Assembly: GCA_005518205.2 (NCBI GenBank)
Contig: RFFC02000011.1
Coordinates: forward strand, 62,001 to 126,000
Source of the DNA: Hormoscilla sp. GUM202
Lineage (GTDB): Bacteria > Cyanobacteriota > Cyanobacteriia > Cyanobacteriales > Desertifilaceae
Length of the DNA: 64,000 nucleotides
Direction of reading: 5' to 3'
Part shown: piece by piece, positions 1-8,497 of the stretch
Layout of the letters: every line of letters begins with the position of its first letter
Numbering within the stretch: the stretch's first letter is position 1
Notes under the pieces: generated by a model
What the model saw: the letters and a program-made list of their open reading frames with translations, nothing else
Databases searched by the model: none
What the model was told of the DNA's origin: nothing
Position numbers and translations under genes: made by a program

Positions 1-118
1 CCAGAGTTGGGAAAGTAGCATAGCTGGTTCGGATTGCTCGATTTTTCCTCGCACTCTCCAGTATAATAGAATCAAAGTTTATAATAGAGTAAGTTACCAG
101 ATAGGATGAGATAGATGT

Positions 119-2845
119 ATGGCCATTGACGACCAAAATAATTTGTCCGCAGAAGCACTAATCCGGCAGCTTCCCAATTTTCACGATCGGACGCTGAAAC
201 AGGATTATCTGAATTGGCTAGCAAATACAGAACCTCTAGCCAAGATTTTGCCGCAATTGTCAGATGAGACCCAGGCCCTGGGGGTGGTGAAGTTAGCCAT
301 AGAGGTGGATCTGCGACTGGGGGCAAGGTTAGCAGGGGCGGTGAAGCCAGAGTTTCAAGAGCAAACGGTGGGTTTAATTGCGCAGTTAGAGGTGCCTCCC
401 TTACTCAAGACTAAGCTTTTGGGCATGACAAAATCAACAGTGGCAGTTCCTATGCTGCTAACAGCTTTGTCAGATGCAGATGAGTTGGTTCGCAGTAGCG
501 CCGCAGAGGGATTAGGATATATCGGTGATGAATCGGCGATCGGGCCTTTAATCAAAGCTTTATCCGATCGAGAAGAGTCGATGGTCTGCAGTGCAGTTAA
601 GGCTTTAGGAGATATCGGCACCCCAGCAGCGATCGCGCCCCTGGGAGAAGCATTAGAGGATGAAGCCCGGCAGGTGCGAGTCCTGGCGGTGGAGGGGTTA
701 GGAAAGATTGGCAGTAATGAGGCGATCGGGCTGTTGGGCCAAGCCTTAGAAGATGAAGATAGCTTGGTGAGACGGCAAGCTGTCAAAATGTTGGAGAGTA
801 TAGGCAGTGAAGCAGTAATTCCAGTATTGCGACAAGCTTTGTTCAATCTTAGTGGGTGGCACGAGACTCGGGAGATATTAAGTGCGCTTTTAAGGGCGAT
901 GGACACCCCGGCAGCAATTGAGTTGCTAAAGGAGGTTGTCTCATCTGAGAATCATTCAGCTCACGGAATGGCTACTGAAGCCTTAGTGAATATCGGCCAT
1001 CAAGTGATGGTGGAAGCCCTGCACCAAGCCTTGTCAAGTCCAGACAGTGAGGTGCGCAGGGAGGCTGTTGAAGAGTTGGTCAATATTACCATCCCCGCAG
1101 CGGTTCCGGCTTTAGCACAAGCCTTGTCGGATCCAGACTTGCATATTCATCAGGCCGTGCTGGAAACCTTAGGAAAGATCGGCAATGATGAGGCGATCGA
1201 GGTGTTGATCGAAGCGATGCTTTCCCCTGAAAACGAAGCCATTAGCAGTACAGCGGCTGAGGTGCTAGGAAATATTGCCTCAGATGCCGTGGTTGACGAA
1301 CTAATTGAAGCTTTATCCGATGAAAGAGAAGAGGTTCGTTGTGCAGTGGTGTCGGCCCTCGGAAATATTAATTCAGAAGACTCAGTTGACGTGCTGATCG
1401 GGACTTTGCAGCAGGATCCAGATGCAGATGTGCGCAGTCGTGCAGCAGCAGCATTAGGTAATATTAACTCTGACGAGGCAGTTGTGGCGCTGATCTCCGC
1501 TTTGCAGCAGGATCCTGAAGGAAATGTGCGCGAAACAGCGGCTGAGGTATTGGGAAAGATCGGCTCCCAGTCGGCAGTTGAGGCCCTCCAGTCAGCCTTG
1601 TCAGATGCCAACTTTTGGGTGCGGAATACTGCTGCTGAAGCCTTAAAAAATATCGGCGGCAGTCAGAAAAAAGTGCGATCGCTCTTCGGGCAGTTCCCAG
1701 CAGTGAATGCGCAGGCTTCCGCAGTGATTTCTGCTCTCATCCCAGTTGTGTCAAAGCAAGAACGTTATTATAGCTGGGAAGTGCAGAAAGCGATCGAACT
1801 GTTAGAGAAGATTGGCACCCCAGCAGCTATTGCAGCGCTGCAACAAGCTTTTTTAACTCCCGATCGAAATGTGCGTATAAAAGCTGTGGAGGCTTTAGTA
1901 AAGATCGGCAGTCCCGAAACAATAGAGGCCCTGCGACAAGCTTTGCTAGATCCAGAAATATACAATTATCGGGCGCTCATCAAGGTTTTAGGGAAGATTG
2001 GCACGCCAGAGGCAATTGAACTGCTGCTTCAAGTCTTGTTAAATGAGAAAGGATATTTCTACAGGGAAGCGGCGGTGGTGCTAGGGAAGATCGGTACAGC
2101 AAAAGCAGTTTCGGCGTTATTACAAGCAATGTCTTGCGATCGAGAAAATGTTCGCAGCACAGCAGTTGGGGCATTAGCTGAGGTATTAATGGATAAGGTC
2201 GCCCCATCACAGGAAATTCGACAACGACTGCTGGCGGCCTTAAAGGATGAAGACAAGCACGTGCGCAGCAGTGCGGCGGAAGCATTAGGGAAGATCGGCG
2301 ATCGCGAGGCAGTGTCGGCGCTGATCGCGGCCTTAGAGGATGAAGACGATTTTGTGCGCAGAAATGCAGCTGAAGCATTAGGGAAGATCGGTTCGACCGT
2401 AGCAGTGCCAGCATTGCGATCTGCTTTGTCAGATCCAAAAGATTGGGTTCGCAGTAGCGCTGTGGAAGCTTTAGGCGCGATTGCGCTGCGCGCACGCTGC
2501 GCGAACGGCACGGAGTCAGTGATTCAACCGCTGTTTGAAGCTTTGTCAAATCCCAACCACTCTGTCGATCGAGAAGCAGCTGAAGCTTTAGGGAATATTG
2601 GTACGCCAGCAGCAATAGAAGCCTTGCTGCAAGGGTGGTTAAATGATGAAGATCGTTGGGATTTGTTGCCAGCAATGAAAGTGCTAGAAGAAATCGGTGA
2701 AGAGTTACTTCCGCGTCTGTCAGATATACTGTCAAACGCCAACAGTAACTACCTAACTCTGAGTGTTATCAAACTAATTGATGCGATTCAAGAGCGTTGC
2801 CAGTTCTACAACTATGCGATCGCTCATCCTTCTGGCAGTTGTTAG
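119..2845 (+). CDS. HEAT-repeat (PBS-lyase type) protein, 908 aa
   Basis: The protein is built almost entirely from about 25 HEAT-like repeats of 30-31 residues, with recurring ALSD...VR..AAEALGKIG signatures typical of the PBS-lyase HEAT family. Residues 1-100 form a less repetitive helical cap. Such solenoids are protein-binding scaffolds; only some members (CpcE-like) act on phycobilins, and nothing here indicates lyase activity. No signal peptide or membrane segment is visible, so it is probably cytosolic. The ATG start gives the longest clean frame. It is alone on this strand, and a purine-rich stretch precedes the start without a strong ribosome site. An in-frame 24-bp GC-rich insertion encoding ALRARCAN breaks the regular repeat near residue 790. 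The function is unknown beyond scaffold or adaptor. Confidence 0.9.
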   Translation: MAIDDQNNLSAEALIRQLPNFHDRTLKQDYLNWLANTEPLAKILPQLSDETQALGVVKLAIEVDLRLGARLAGAVKPEFQEQTVGLIAQLEVPPLLKTKLLGMTKSTVAVPMLLTALSDADELVRSSAAEGLGYIGDESAIGPLIKALSDREESMVCSAVKALGDIGTPAAIAPLGEALEDEARQVRVLAVEGLGKIGSNEAIGLLGQALEDEDSLVRRQAVKMLESIGSEAVIPVLRQALFNLSGWHETREILSALLRAMDTPAAIELLKEVVSSENHSAHGMATEALVNIGHQVMVEALHQALSSPDSEVRREAVEELVNITIPAAVPALAQALSDPDLHIHQAVLETLGKIGNDEAIEVLIEAMLSPENEAISSTAAEVLGNIASDAVVDELIEALSDEREEVRCAVVSALGNINSEDSVDVLIGTLQQDPDADVRSRAAAALGNINSDEAVVALISALQQDPEGNVRETAAEVLGKIGSQSAVEALQSALSDANFWVRNTAAEALKNIGGSQKKVRSLFGQFPAVNAQASAVISALIPVVSKQERYYSWEVQKAIELLEKIGTPAAIAALQQAFLTPDRNVRIKAVEALVKIGSPETIEALRQALLDPEIYNYRALIKVLGKIGTPEAIELLLQVLLNEKGYFYREAAVVLGKIGTAKAVSALLQAMSCDRENVRSTAVGALAEVLMDKVAPSQEIRQRLLAALKDEDKHVRSSAAEALGKIGDREAVSALIAALEDEDDFVRRNAAEALGKIGSTVAVPALRSALSDPKDWVRSSAVEALGAIALRARCANGTESVIQPLFEALSNPNHSVDREAAEALGNIGTPAAIEALLQGWLNDEDRWDLLPAMKVLEEIGEELLPRLSDILSNANSNYLTLSVIKLIDAIQERCQFYNYAIAHPSGSC
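2483..2506. repeat. Small GC-rich dispersed repeat inserted in the HEAT gene
   Basis: A 24-bp GCGCTGCGCG-CACGCTGCGCG type palindromic segment lies between codons that elsewhere in the protein read directly from ALGAI into the next repeat. It adds eight residues in frame. Related segments occur near 3132-3179, 17566-17613, 51446-51470, 57852-57878 and 63648-63672. Confidence 0.65.
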
Positions 2846-3190
2846 TTGTTAGTTCTCTGGTCCCTTTCACTGGTTCCTTCACTGGTTCCGATTTTTCCGG
2901 AACGGTGGCTCCGCGAAGGAACCCCCCTCACCCAGCCCGTTCCCTGCCTGAGACAGGGAACGAGGTGAAATAATTAATAAGGGCAGCATAAACCCGGTTT
3001 CTGAGACTTAGACAAAGAAACCGGGTCTCTTGAAGCATGACAAAATCAACAGTGGCAGTTCCTCAAGCAAAAAAATTGGGCGATCGCAGCTAAAGAAGGG
3101 CAAATTGCGAATGGCGAAGGGAAAATTGCGTATACGCAGTGCCGCACGCTGCGCGTGCTCGCGACGCCGGAGCGCTAGGGAAAATAATAC
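2846..3190. other. Gene-free stretch made of short dispersed repeats
   Basis: No convincing gene. From left to right it holds a copy of the 18-bp CCGATTTTTCCGGAACGG motif (2888-2905), a hairpin of the GTTCCCTG...CAGGGAAC family (2938-2965), an AAACCCGG-type hairpin (2990-3030), a 29-bp exact copy of part of the HEAT gene (3035-3063 equals 423-451) and a GC-rich small dispersed repeat (3132-3179). Confidence 0.7.
2990..3030. repeat. AAACCCGGTTT-type palindromic repeat, copy 1
   Basis: The arms AAACCCGGTTTCT and AGAAACCGGGTCT can pair. Relatives lie at 5951-5993, 48416-48450, 56360-56392 and 56914-56945. It is a dispersed family that could act as a terminator downstream of the HEAT gene. Confidence 0.7.
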
Positions 3191-3235
3191 ATGAATCAAC
3201 AATTGACAATTGACAATTTAGTCGGAGGAAGTCAG

Positions 3236-3484
3236 ATGCCTATATTTAAGACAAAGATTACGGAAGATGGTAGAGTGGTAATTCCACCAGAGTATCTCCA
3301 GCAGATGGGATTGCAACCTGGGGATAAAGTGATTATGCAGTTGAAAGAATCGGAAATTATAATTTTTACTCCCGATCGGGCGATAGAGCGATCGCAAGCC
3401 TTGGTACGCAGTTTTATTCCGGAAGGGCATTCTCTAGTAGATGAACTAATTGCCGAACGACGGGAGGAAAGTCGGAGTGAATAG
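3236..3484 (+). CDS. AbrB/MazE-type antitoxin (copy 1), 82 aa
   Basis: A small SpoVT-AbrB swapped-hairpin protein. The N-terminal half has the DGRVVIPPEYLQQMGLQPGDKV signature split over residues 10-31, and the C-terminal half is charged, as in VapB-type antitoxins that bind a PIN toxin. The ATG at 3236 is preceded by GTCGGAGGAAGTCAG, a good ribosome site, so the longer frame from 3191 is not used. The copy at 3525 has the same leader and is about 85% identical, so this is a tandem duplication. No toxin gene lies between the copies; this one may have lost its partner or may simply be a spare antitoxin. Confidence 0.8.
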   Translation: MPIFKTKITEDGRVVIPPEYLQQMGLQPGDKVIMQLKESEIIIFTPDRAIERSQALVRSFIPEGHSLVDELIAERREESRSE

Positions 3485-3524
3485 TTGACAATTGACAATT
3501 GACAATTGAGTCGGAGGAAGTCAG

Positions 3525-3773
3525 ATGCCTATATTTAAGATAAAAATTGCTAAGGACGGTCGGGTAGTAATTCCACTAGAGTATCTCCAGCAACTGGGAT
3601 TGCAACCTGGGAATAAAGTGATTATGCAATTGAAAGATTCAGAAATCAGAATTTTTACTCCCGATCGGGCGATCGAGCGAGCGCAAACATGGGTACGCAG
3701 TTTTATTCCGGAAGGGCATTCTCTAGTAGATGAATTAATTGCCGAACGACGGAAGGAGAGTTTGCGTGAGTAA
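3525..3773 (+). CDS. AbrB/MazE-type antitoxin (copy 2), 82 aa
   Basis: Tandem paralogue of the preceding gene with the same SpoVT-AbrB fold signature (DGRVVIPLEYLQQLG) and the same GGAGG ribosome site nine bases upstream. Its last codons overlap the GTG of the following vapC by eight bases, the arrangement expected of a coupled antitoxin-toxin pair. Heptad repeats of TTGACAA type precede both copies. The toxin is damaged, so the antitoxin may now act only as an orphan DNA-binding protein. The family assignment is firm; its activity is inferred. Confidence 0.8.
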   Translation: MPIFKIKIAKDGRVVIPLEYLQQLGLQPGNKVIMQLKDSEIRIFTPDRAIERAQTWVRSFIPEGHSLVDELIAERRKESLRE

Positions 3774-4149
3774 TTATGTTTTAGATGCTTAGGCAGTTTT
3801 GGCGTGCTTGAATAGGGAACCGGGTGGCGATCGAGTCATGGAAATTATTTCCGAATGCGTCATCAGCAGCGTTAACTTGAGCGAAGTGGTAGCGAGAATG
3901 GCAGATGCAGGAAGAACCCAGACAGAAATTAGCGATTTCCTTATGGCATTTGGATTCGAGGTAGTCAATTTTGATGTTGACATGGCGTACCGTGCTGGAA
4001 TGCTTCGCCCCCTGACTAGACAAGCTGGATTATCCTTTGGAGATAGAGCCTGTTTGGCCCTAGCTCAATCTTTGGGGTTGCCAGTTCTCACTAGCGATCG
4101 GAATTGGGCGGGCTTAGATCTCGGTATAGATATACAGTTGATTCGATGA
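3766..4149 (+). pseudogene. vapC: VapC-like PIN toxin with nonsense codon
   Basis: Read from the GTG at 3766 the frame gives VSNYVLDA, then TAG at 3790-3792, then AVLACLNREPGGDRV and a full PIN body (NLSEVVARM, FGDRACLALAQSLGLPVLTSDRNW). Intact relatives read VLDASAV here, so the stop replaces a serine codon straight after the first catalytic Asp. The only downstream restart is a TTG at 3799, which would drop that Asp. The second acidic set (E in NLSEV, D in GDRA, D in SDRNW) is retained. The gene overlaps the upstream antitoxin by eight bases. The likely outcome is loss of RNase activity, unless the stop is suppressed or is a sequencing error. Confidence 0.8.
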
Positions 4150-4254
4150 AATGAGATGACAACCTCTAGGATATTTATATCTATATCTTGCATCATTCGA
4201 GGGCTAGAGGCAGAGCCTCTATCTTCCCGTTCCCAGGAACGAGGGTTTAGCCGC

Positions 4255-5448
4255 CTACTGAAGTTCTCCTGTTACCAACCTCCTCAAAATCTCCGTCACT
4301 TCCGCTGCCATCCGGGCGTCTACCTCGATCGCCTCCCGATCGCCATCTCCCAATGCTTTAGCACAGCGCAGGGTCATCGCTACAGACCTGGGTTTTTCTT
4401 GGTAATGAAACTGAGTAAAGCAGGTATATGTTAACTCGGTCCGCTGTCGCCAGCTAGTGTAGCCAAAGCCAATTTTAGAGAGAATAACAGGCTTAGAGAT
4501 ACTATTTTCGATGCCTAATTTCTCAATGGCTACGTCAAGGTAACGACCAGTATCTTTACCCAGGGCAGGAATAAATGGTTTCAAATTGTCCCAAGAACTT
4601 CCAGGCAATTGCGCTGTCGGTGGCAGGTGATAATGCCATCCTACCATGGAGATGATTCTCGTTAAGTCATAAGCTGTCACCGAGTTTTCACCCTTTTCTG
4701 TTTCTGGTGCCGCAGTCAATAGCACCTCATCTGACTTAACCACTTCCGGGTTCGCAATCAACGGCGCTTCACCATACATCCCCCGAAATCTGGTATGGGG
4801 CGTGCCAGTAATTCCCTTCAGCCATGCTTCTAAATCAGCAAAGGTTTGGAAACGCTTAAACATGGCTCCTATAGAATTAGAACTACCGATCTTTTCTGCA
4901 TAGGTAAAAACATCTTCCATCAGTTCCGAGATGCCAAAGCTTTTGTCATCACCCCTGATTTCACAACCATTGATATCTGTCTTGAGGGAACAGATGACAT
5001 TCAGAATGGGAATGATTTTGGTCGTACTCCAAAATTCCCCCCGGGAGAGGGCTTCTCTGCCCAACCAACGGGCTTTGAATGGTCCTCCTTCCGTACCGCC
5101 AATGCAAATACAGGCTTGCTTGATGTCGGGATGGAGAAATTCTAGTGCCTGTTCGTCAATTGTGGGCAACTCCCCTACCTGGGGATAGGAGGGAACTCCC
5201 CCGATCGCCAAGGAAGGCTGTTCGGTTAAATAGTCTGGGTAATTCTCCACCTGACTGTGATAGGGTGAGTTTTTAATCCCCTTGTCCAGAAAGGCTAGCC
5301 GATCGCTGTTGAAGCCAGCTTCTGAGTCCAGAAACTGATTGTAGACCAGATGACGATCTTGGGCTATTGTCAGAGAGACTGTTTCGCTGACAAAATTGGC
5401 AAAGTTAGTAATCAGCTCAGTTATCGATTCTACTGTCAATTCATTCAT
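4255..5448 (-). CDS. Uncharacterised 397-aa protein, serine-hydrolase-like
   Basis: I do not recognise a named family. The protein is soluble, with no signal peptide. Around residues 143-155 it has GEFWSTTKIIPILNVI, in which S-T-T-K followed by a hydrophobic helix resembles the SxxK active site of class A beta-lactamase/PBP-type serine hydrolases. Some 45 residues later a GSSNSIG segment could match the SxN motif. No clear KTG triad is visible, so the assignment is tentative. It lies 37 bp downstream of an Argonaute remnant on the same strand and was probably co-transcribed with it. The ATG at 5448 follows the purine-rich stretch AAAAAAGAAAGAAAA. Confidence 0.5.
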   Translation of the reverse strand: MNELTVESITELITNFANFVSETVSLTIAQDRHLVYNQFLDSEAGFNSDRLAFLDKGIKNSPYHSQVENYPDYLTEQPSLAIGGVPSYPQVGELPTIDEQALEFLHPDIKQACICIGGTEGGPFKARWLGREALSRGEFWSTTKIIPILNVICSLKTDINGCEIRGDDKSFGISELMEDVFTYAEKIGSSNSIGAMFKRFQTFADLEAWLKGITGTPHTRFRGMYGEAPLIANPEVVKSDEVLLTAAPETEKGENSVTAYDLTRIISMVGWHYHLPPTAQLPGSSWDNLKPFIPALGKDTGRYLDVAIEKLGIENSISKPVILSKIGFGYTSWRQRTELTYTCFTQFHYQEKPRSVAMTLRCAKALGDGDREAIEVDARMAAEVTEILRRLVTGELQ

Positions 5449-5485
5449 TTTTCTTTCTTTTTTAGATCTAAAGCATCCCCGGTCA

Positions 5486-5938
5486 TTACAAAAACCACAA
5501 ACGCCGATCGCGCTGCATTCCTGACGGCAGCAGGTCTTTTAAGGCACGCGACGCTGCCCGATCGGCATAATAGGTGGTAATGGGTAAGCGGACAGTCTGA
5601 GTCGTGCCCACTTGCATCAGACTTAACCAGTATATCTGTTCGGCGAGGGTAAGTAAATCTGTATCACCCATCCTTTTTCTAATGCGCAGGGGACGGGGAG
5701 CACTCTTAGAACTTACTTTAGTCTCGCGCTGACCCGTCGTCAGAATCACTGCTTCATTGCGAGCATATTCCCAAGCATATCCATCTTCCGGGTTGCTGAA
5801 ATTCTTAGGATTCTCTGGGTTATATTTTACAGCTCGACAAGTCCCTGATTTAATTACTTCCACCACATCCACCTGTTCTATTCGGGTGCATCCCAGTTTT
5901 GCTTCTTGGCTGCGGGGATCTGAACATGCTGTTGCCAG
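5486..5938 (-). pseudogene. C-terminal remnant of a prokaryotic Argonaute (Piwi domain)
   Basis: About 150 residues can be read from an in-frame stop at 5939-5941 to the terminal RLWFL. The order VDVVEVIKSG, NEAVILTTG, APRPLRIRK, LAEQIYWLSLMQVG, RLPITTYYADRAA is the layout I know from the end of Piwi domains in long prokaryotic Argonautes: a DNA/RNA-guided nuclease fold with the last strand-helix region and the C-terminal hydrophobic residues that fold back to the guide 5' end. The PAZ, MID and catalytic DEDX parts are missing. A hairpin repeat at 5951-5993 abuts the break. Intact proteins are usually 700-800 aa, so this is a relic. A GTG at 5872 could start a 128-aa product, but nothing suggests that this works. 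Confidence 0.65.
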
Positions 5939-5950
5939 CTATACTAGCCC

Positions 5951-5993
5951 AGAAACCCAGTTTTTCCACAAAACCGGGTTTCTTCATGCATTC
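5951..5993. repeat. AAACCCGG-type palindromic repeat, copy 2
   Basis: AGAAACCCAGTTTTTCC and AAACCGGGTTTCT face each other. It stands exactly where the Argonaute remnant ends and may mark the deletion point. Confidence 0.7.
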
Positions 5994-6007
5994 TTGAGAT
6001 GCTCTCG

Positions 6008-6271
6008 TGGCACCTTATTGATGGCGATCGCCACCTGCTAGCACCGGCGTATACAGGCTCCTTCCCTGGGAGGTTATGACTCGCAGTTGTCACCTGCTGG
6101 CACCGGCGTACTGAACGATGCTCTCGCAGTCTGTGAGGTTATTGCTCGCAAGCTGCGAGGTTATTGCTCGCAAATGGCACCTTATTGATGGCGATCGCCA
6201 CCTGCTAGCACCGGCGTATACAGGCTCCTTCCCAGGGAGGTTATGACTCGCAGTCGCCACCTGCTGGCACC
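6008..6271. repeat. Direct repeat of about 97 bp, two copies
   Basis: The segments 6008-6104 and 6175-6271 are nearly identical. Each contains a HIP1 site, two CACCTGCTGGCACC-like motifs and a GGAGGTTATGACTCGCAG stretch. Between them, GAGGTTATTGCTCGCAAGC is itself repeated twice. No coding frame is convincing here. Confidence 0.75.
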
Positions 6272-6325
6272 TGTAGACCATCGAGAGATTTAATAAGGCA
6301 TTTAAGAATTTCTTAATCATTCGGG

Positions 6326-6393
6326 CGTTTCCGGGAGCACCCACCCTGTTGTGTCGCATCCTGCGCACAACATAGGTGGGTGCTCCGGAAACG
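6326..6393. repeat. Long near-perfect inverted repeat (hairpin)
   Basis: Arms of about 28 bp (beginning CGTTTCCGGGAGCACCCACC, with the matching reverse complement at 6366-6393) flank a loop of about 12 bases. It may be an isolated palindromic element or a strong terminator. No gene lies from 5939 to 6713, and the 77-codon frame at 6376 that starts inside the right arm is not credible. Confidence 0.75.
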
Positions 6394-6713
6394 AATTGTC
6401 AAAAAATGGAAAAAGCTGCTAGATATGGATTGGTAGGGGTTTGGAGAGATTTGGCCGCGAGGAGATGGTTAATCAGAGAGAGTCTCCCCTTGAGTCACGA
6501 GGTGATTTACCCCAAAATGGCATTTTGGCGGCGAAATTTACCAAAAATGGCTGTCGGAGACGGAAAAAAAATTTTTTCGATGTGGCAACTTGATGTTAAG
6601 ATCGTCTAGAGAAGCTCAAAACCCCAATAAGCCTTGGCCAAAACTGCCGATTGTTTGCCAGAAGAGCCGGCTCAACCCCAAATAACGAGGAACTTTTTTT
6701 GAGGAAATAAAAA

Positions 6714-6956
6714 ATGACTCTCAATGCAAATGATTATGCAGCCCTGAAGGCTCTCTATAACAGTACTTCTGGGGAGAATTGGAAAAACAAGACAGGCTGG
6801 GATTTCAGCAGCGAAACTCCCGATGCTGATGTTGTTAATGGCTGGCATGGGGTGACGGTAGTCGGCTCACAGGTGACGGCAATCGACCTGCCCTCCAACG
6901 ACCTTCGCGGTACGCTCCCCTCTGAGTTAGGTTGGCAATTTCATCTCTTGAGGTAA
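6714..6956 (+). pseudogene. Truncated LRR protein, N-terminal 80 residues
   Basis: Residues 5-75 match the N-terminus of the LRR/RTX protein at 13404-15656: ALKALYNSTSGENWKNKTGWD against [18 protein letters not shown], then [30 protein letters not shown]. This is the cap plus first repeat of plant-type leucine-rich-repeat proteins. After GTLPSELG the frame runs into WQFHLLR and stops, so the remaining repeats are lost. A GAGGAAATAAAAA ribosome site precedes the ATG. It is probably a relic of a duplicated surface-protein gene. Confidence 0.7.
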
Positions 6957-7017
6957 TTTTTGCATTAATTTTTCACCAGATAGCGACAGGAAGGTGGGCA
7001 TTGCCCACCCTACCATC

Positions 7018-8283
7018 TTAACCAAAAATGCTGCCAAAAAACTCTACAGCTTCTTGCAAGGCAGCGATGAACCGGTCAATTTCTTCCCGGGTGTTGTAGA
7101 AATACAAACTCGCCCTGGCAGTTGACTGCACCCCCAAGGCCCGATGTAATGGCTGCGTGCAATGATGTCCCGCCCGAATTGCTACCCCTGCTTGGTCTAA
7201 AATTGTAGAGAGGTCGTGGGGGTGAACGTCTCCCGCTGTAAATGATGCTAATGCTGCCCTTCCTTCCCCGTTAGCTTTCGGTTGCGGTCCGTAAACTTGC
7301 ACTTCCGGAATTTTACCCAATTGCTCCCATAAATAAGCTGTCAATTCTGCTTCGTAGATGTGAATTTTCTCCATGCCAATGTTGGTCAGGTAATCTACTG
7401 CTGCACCTAGCGCGATCGCCTCTCCAATGGCCGGAGTTCCAGCCTCAAACTTATGGGGCACATCTGCATAGGTAGCATGTTCCAGAAACACTTCGGCAAT
7501 CATCTCGCCACCGCCCAAAAATGGCGGCATCGATCGCAGTAATTCCCGTTTCCCATACAGAAACCCTATGCCCGTGGGGCCGCACATCTTATGTCCGGAA
7601 GCCACCAGCCAGTCACAATCGATCGCCTGCACGTCAACTGCCATATAGGGGACACTTTGGCAAGCATCTATTAACACTTTTGCCCCATATTGATGGGCGA
7701 TCGCGCAAATTTCCTCTACGGGATTAATACAACCGATGGTATTAGAAACATGCACCACAGCCACCAGTTTTGTCTTATCGGAAACCAGAGACTTAAAATG
7801 ATCTAGATCGAATTCCTCATTAGCAGTCAGTTCGACAAACTTGAGGACGGCACCAGTTTTTTGAGCAATCATCTGCCAGGGAATCAAATTACTGTGATGT
7901 TCCATCACCGAGAGAATAATTTCATCTCCCTGTTGTAAATTATTCAAGCCCCAACTGTAGGCGACTAAATTAATCGCTTCACTAGCATTGCGGGTGTAAA
8001 CAATTTCTTCCCGCACCGCAGCATTAATAAAACTGGCAATTTTATCCCGCGTCCCCTCATAAGCATCTGTTGCTTTACCGCTGAGGGTATGAACCCCCCG
8101 ATGCACGTTAGAATTATACTCCGAGTAATAATCCCGCAAAGTATTTAAAACAGCGATCGGCTTTTGGGAAGTAGCAGCATTATCCAGATAAACCAGGGGT
8201 TTGCCATTAACTTCCTGCTGCAAAATAGGGAAGTCACCGCGAGTTAAGGCAGCAAGAGTTATTTCCTGAGTGAGAGTCATCAT
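7018..8283 (-). CDS. sufS: Group II cysteine desulfurase SufS
   Basis: SufS is a PLP enzyme that removes sulfur from L-cysteine and passes it, via SufE-type acceptors, to the SufBCD scaffold for Fe-S cluster assembly. Visible hallmarks are the cofactor lysine in [12 protein letters not shown] (Lys232), [11 protein letters not shown] with the cofactor-stacking His, and the active-site cysteine in [11 protein letters not shown] (Cys375). Its 421 residues are normal for the family. ATG codons at 8283 and 8280 are both possible starts. It is the last gene of the suf cluster but is separated from sufD by 214 bp of repeats, so it may have its own promoter. Its orientation matches sufB, sufC and sufD. 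Confidence 0.97.
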   Translation of the reverse strand: MMTLTQEITLAALTRGDFPILQQEVNGKPLVYLDNAATSQKPIAVLNTLRDYYSEYNSNVHRGVHTLSGKATDAYEGTRDKIASFINAAVREEIVYTRNASEAINLVAYSWGLNNLQQGDEIILSVMEHHSNLIPWQMIAQKTGAVLKFVELTANEEFDLDHFKSLVSDKTKLVAVVHVSNTIGCINPVEEICAIAHQYGAKVLIDACQSVPYMAVDVQAIDCDWLVASGHKMCGPTGIGFLYGKRELLRSMPPFLGGGEMIAEVFLEHATYADVPHKFEAGTPAIGEAIALGAAVDYLTNIGMEKIHIYEAELTAYLWEQLGKIPEVQVYGPQPKANGEGRAALASFTAGDVHPHDLSTILDQAGVAIRAGHHCTQPLHRALGVQSTARASLYFYNTREEIDRFIAALQEAVEFFGSIFG

Positions 8284-8497
8284 AATCTTTGCGAATGGCT
8301 AATTGTGAATGGTGAATGGCTAATTGCGAATGGCTAATTGCTAATTGTTGAGATGTTGGATATCCTCACATCTTGCACCTGCGGGCCGTGAAACTAAACG
8401 TTTTCTCTATAAGGCTTCCAGTGGGTTTTAACCCACTTAAGCTATTAGCCGGGGGTTTTAACCCCCGGCGGGCCAGGAGACTAATCGACTAATCGAC
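8284..8497. repeat. sufD-sufS spacer: heptad repeats and a double hairpin
   Basis: Positions 8296-8346 are degenerate heptads of the GAATGGCTAATTG type. Positions 8420-8473 form two consecutive hairpins (GTGGGTTTTAACCCAC, then CCGGGGGTTTTAACCCCCGG) separated by TTAAGCTATTAG. The second structure is a dispersed family with another copy at 20571-20625. It could attenuate read-through from sufD into sufS. Confidence 0.75.

Noticed and set aside
1980..2735. 251-codon minus-strand open frame inside the HEAT gene
   Set aside because: Antisense shadow of a strongly supported gene; its composition is Leu/Arg/Pro-rich and unlike a real protein.
6376..6609. 77-codon open frame
   Set aside because: It begins inside the arm of a hairpin and ends in low-complexity sequence; no homology is recognised.
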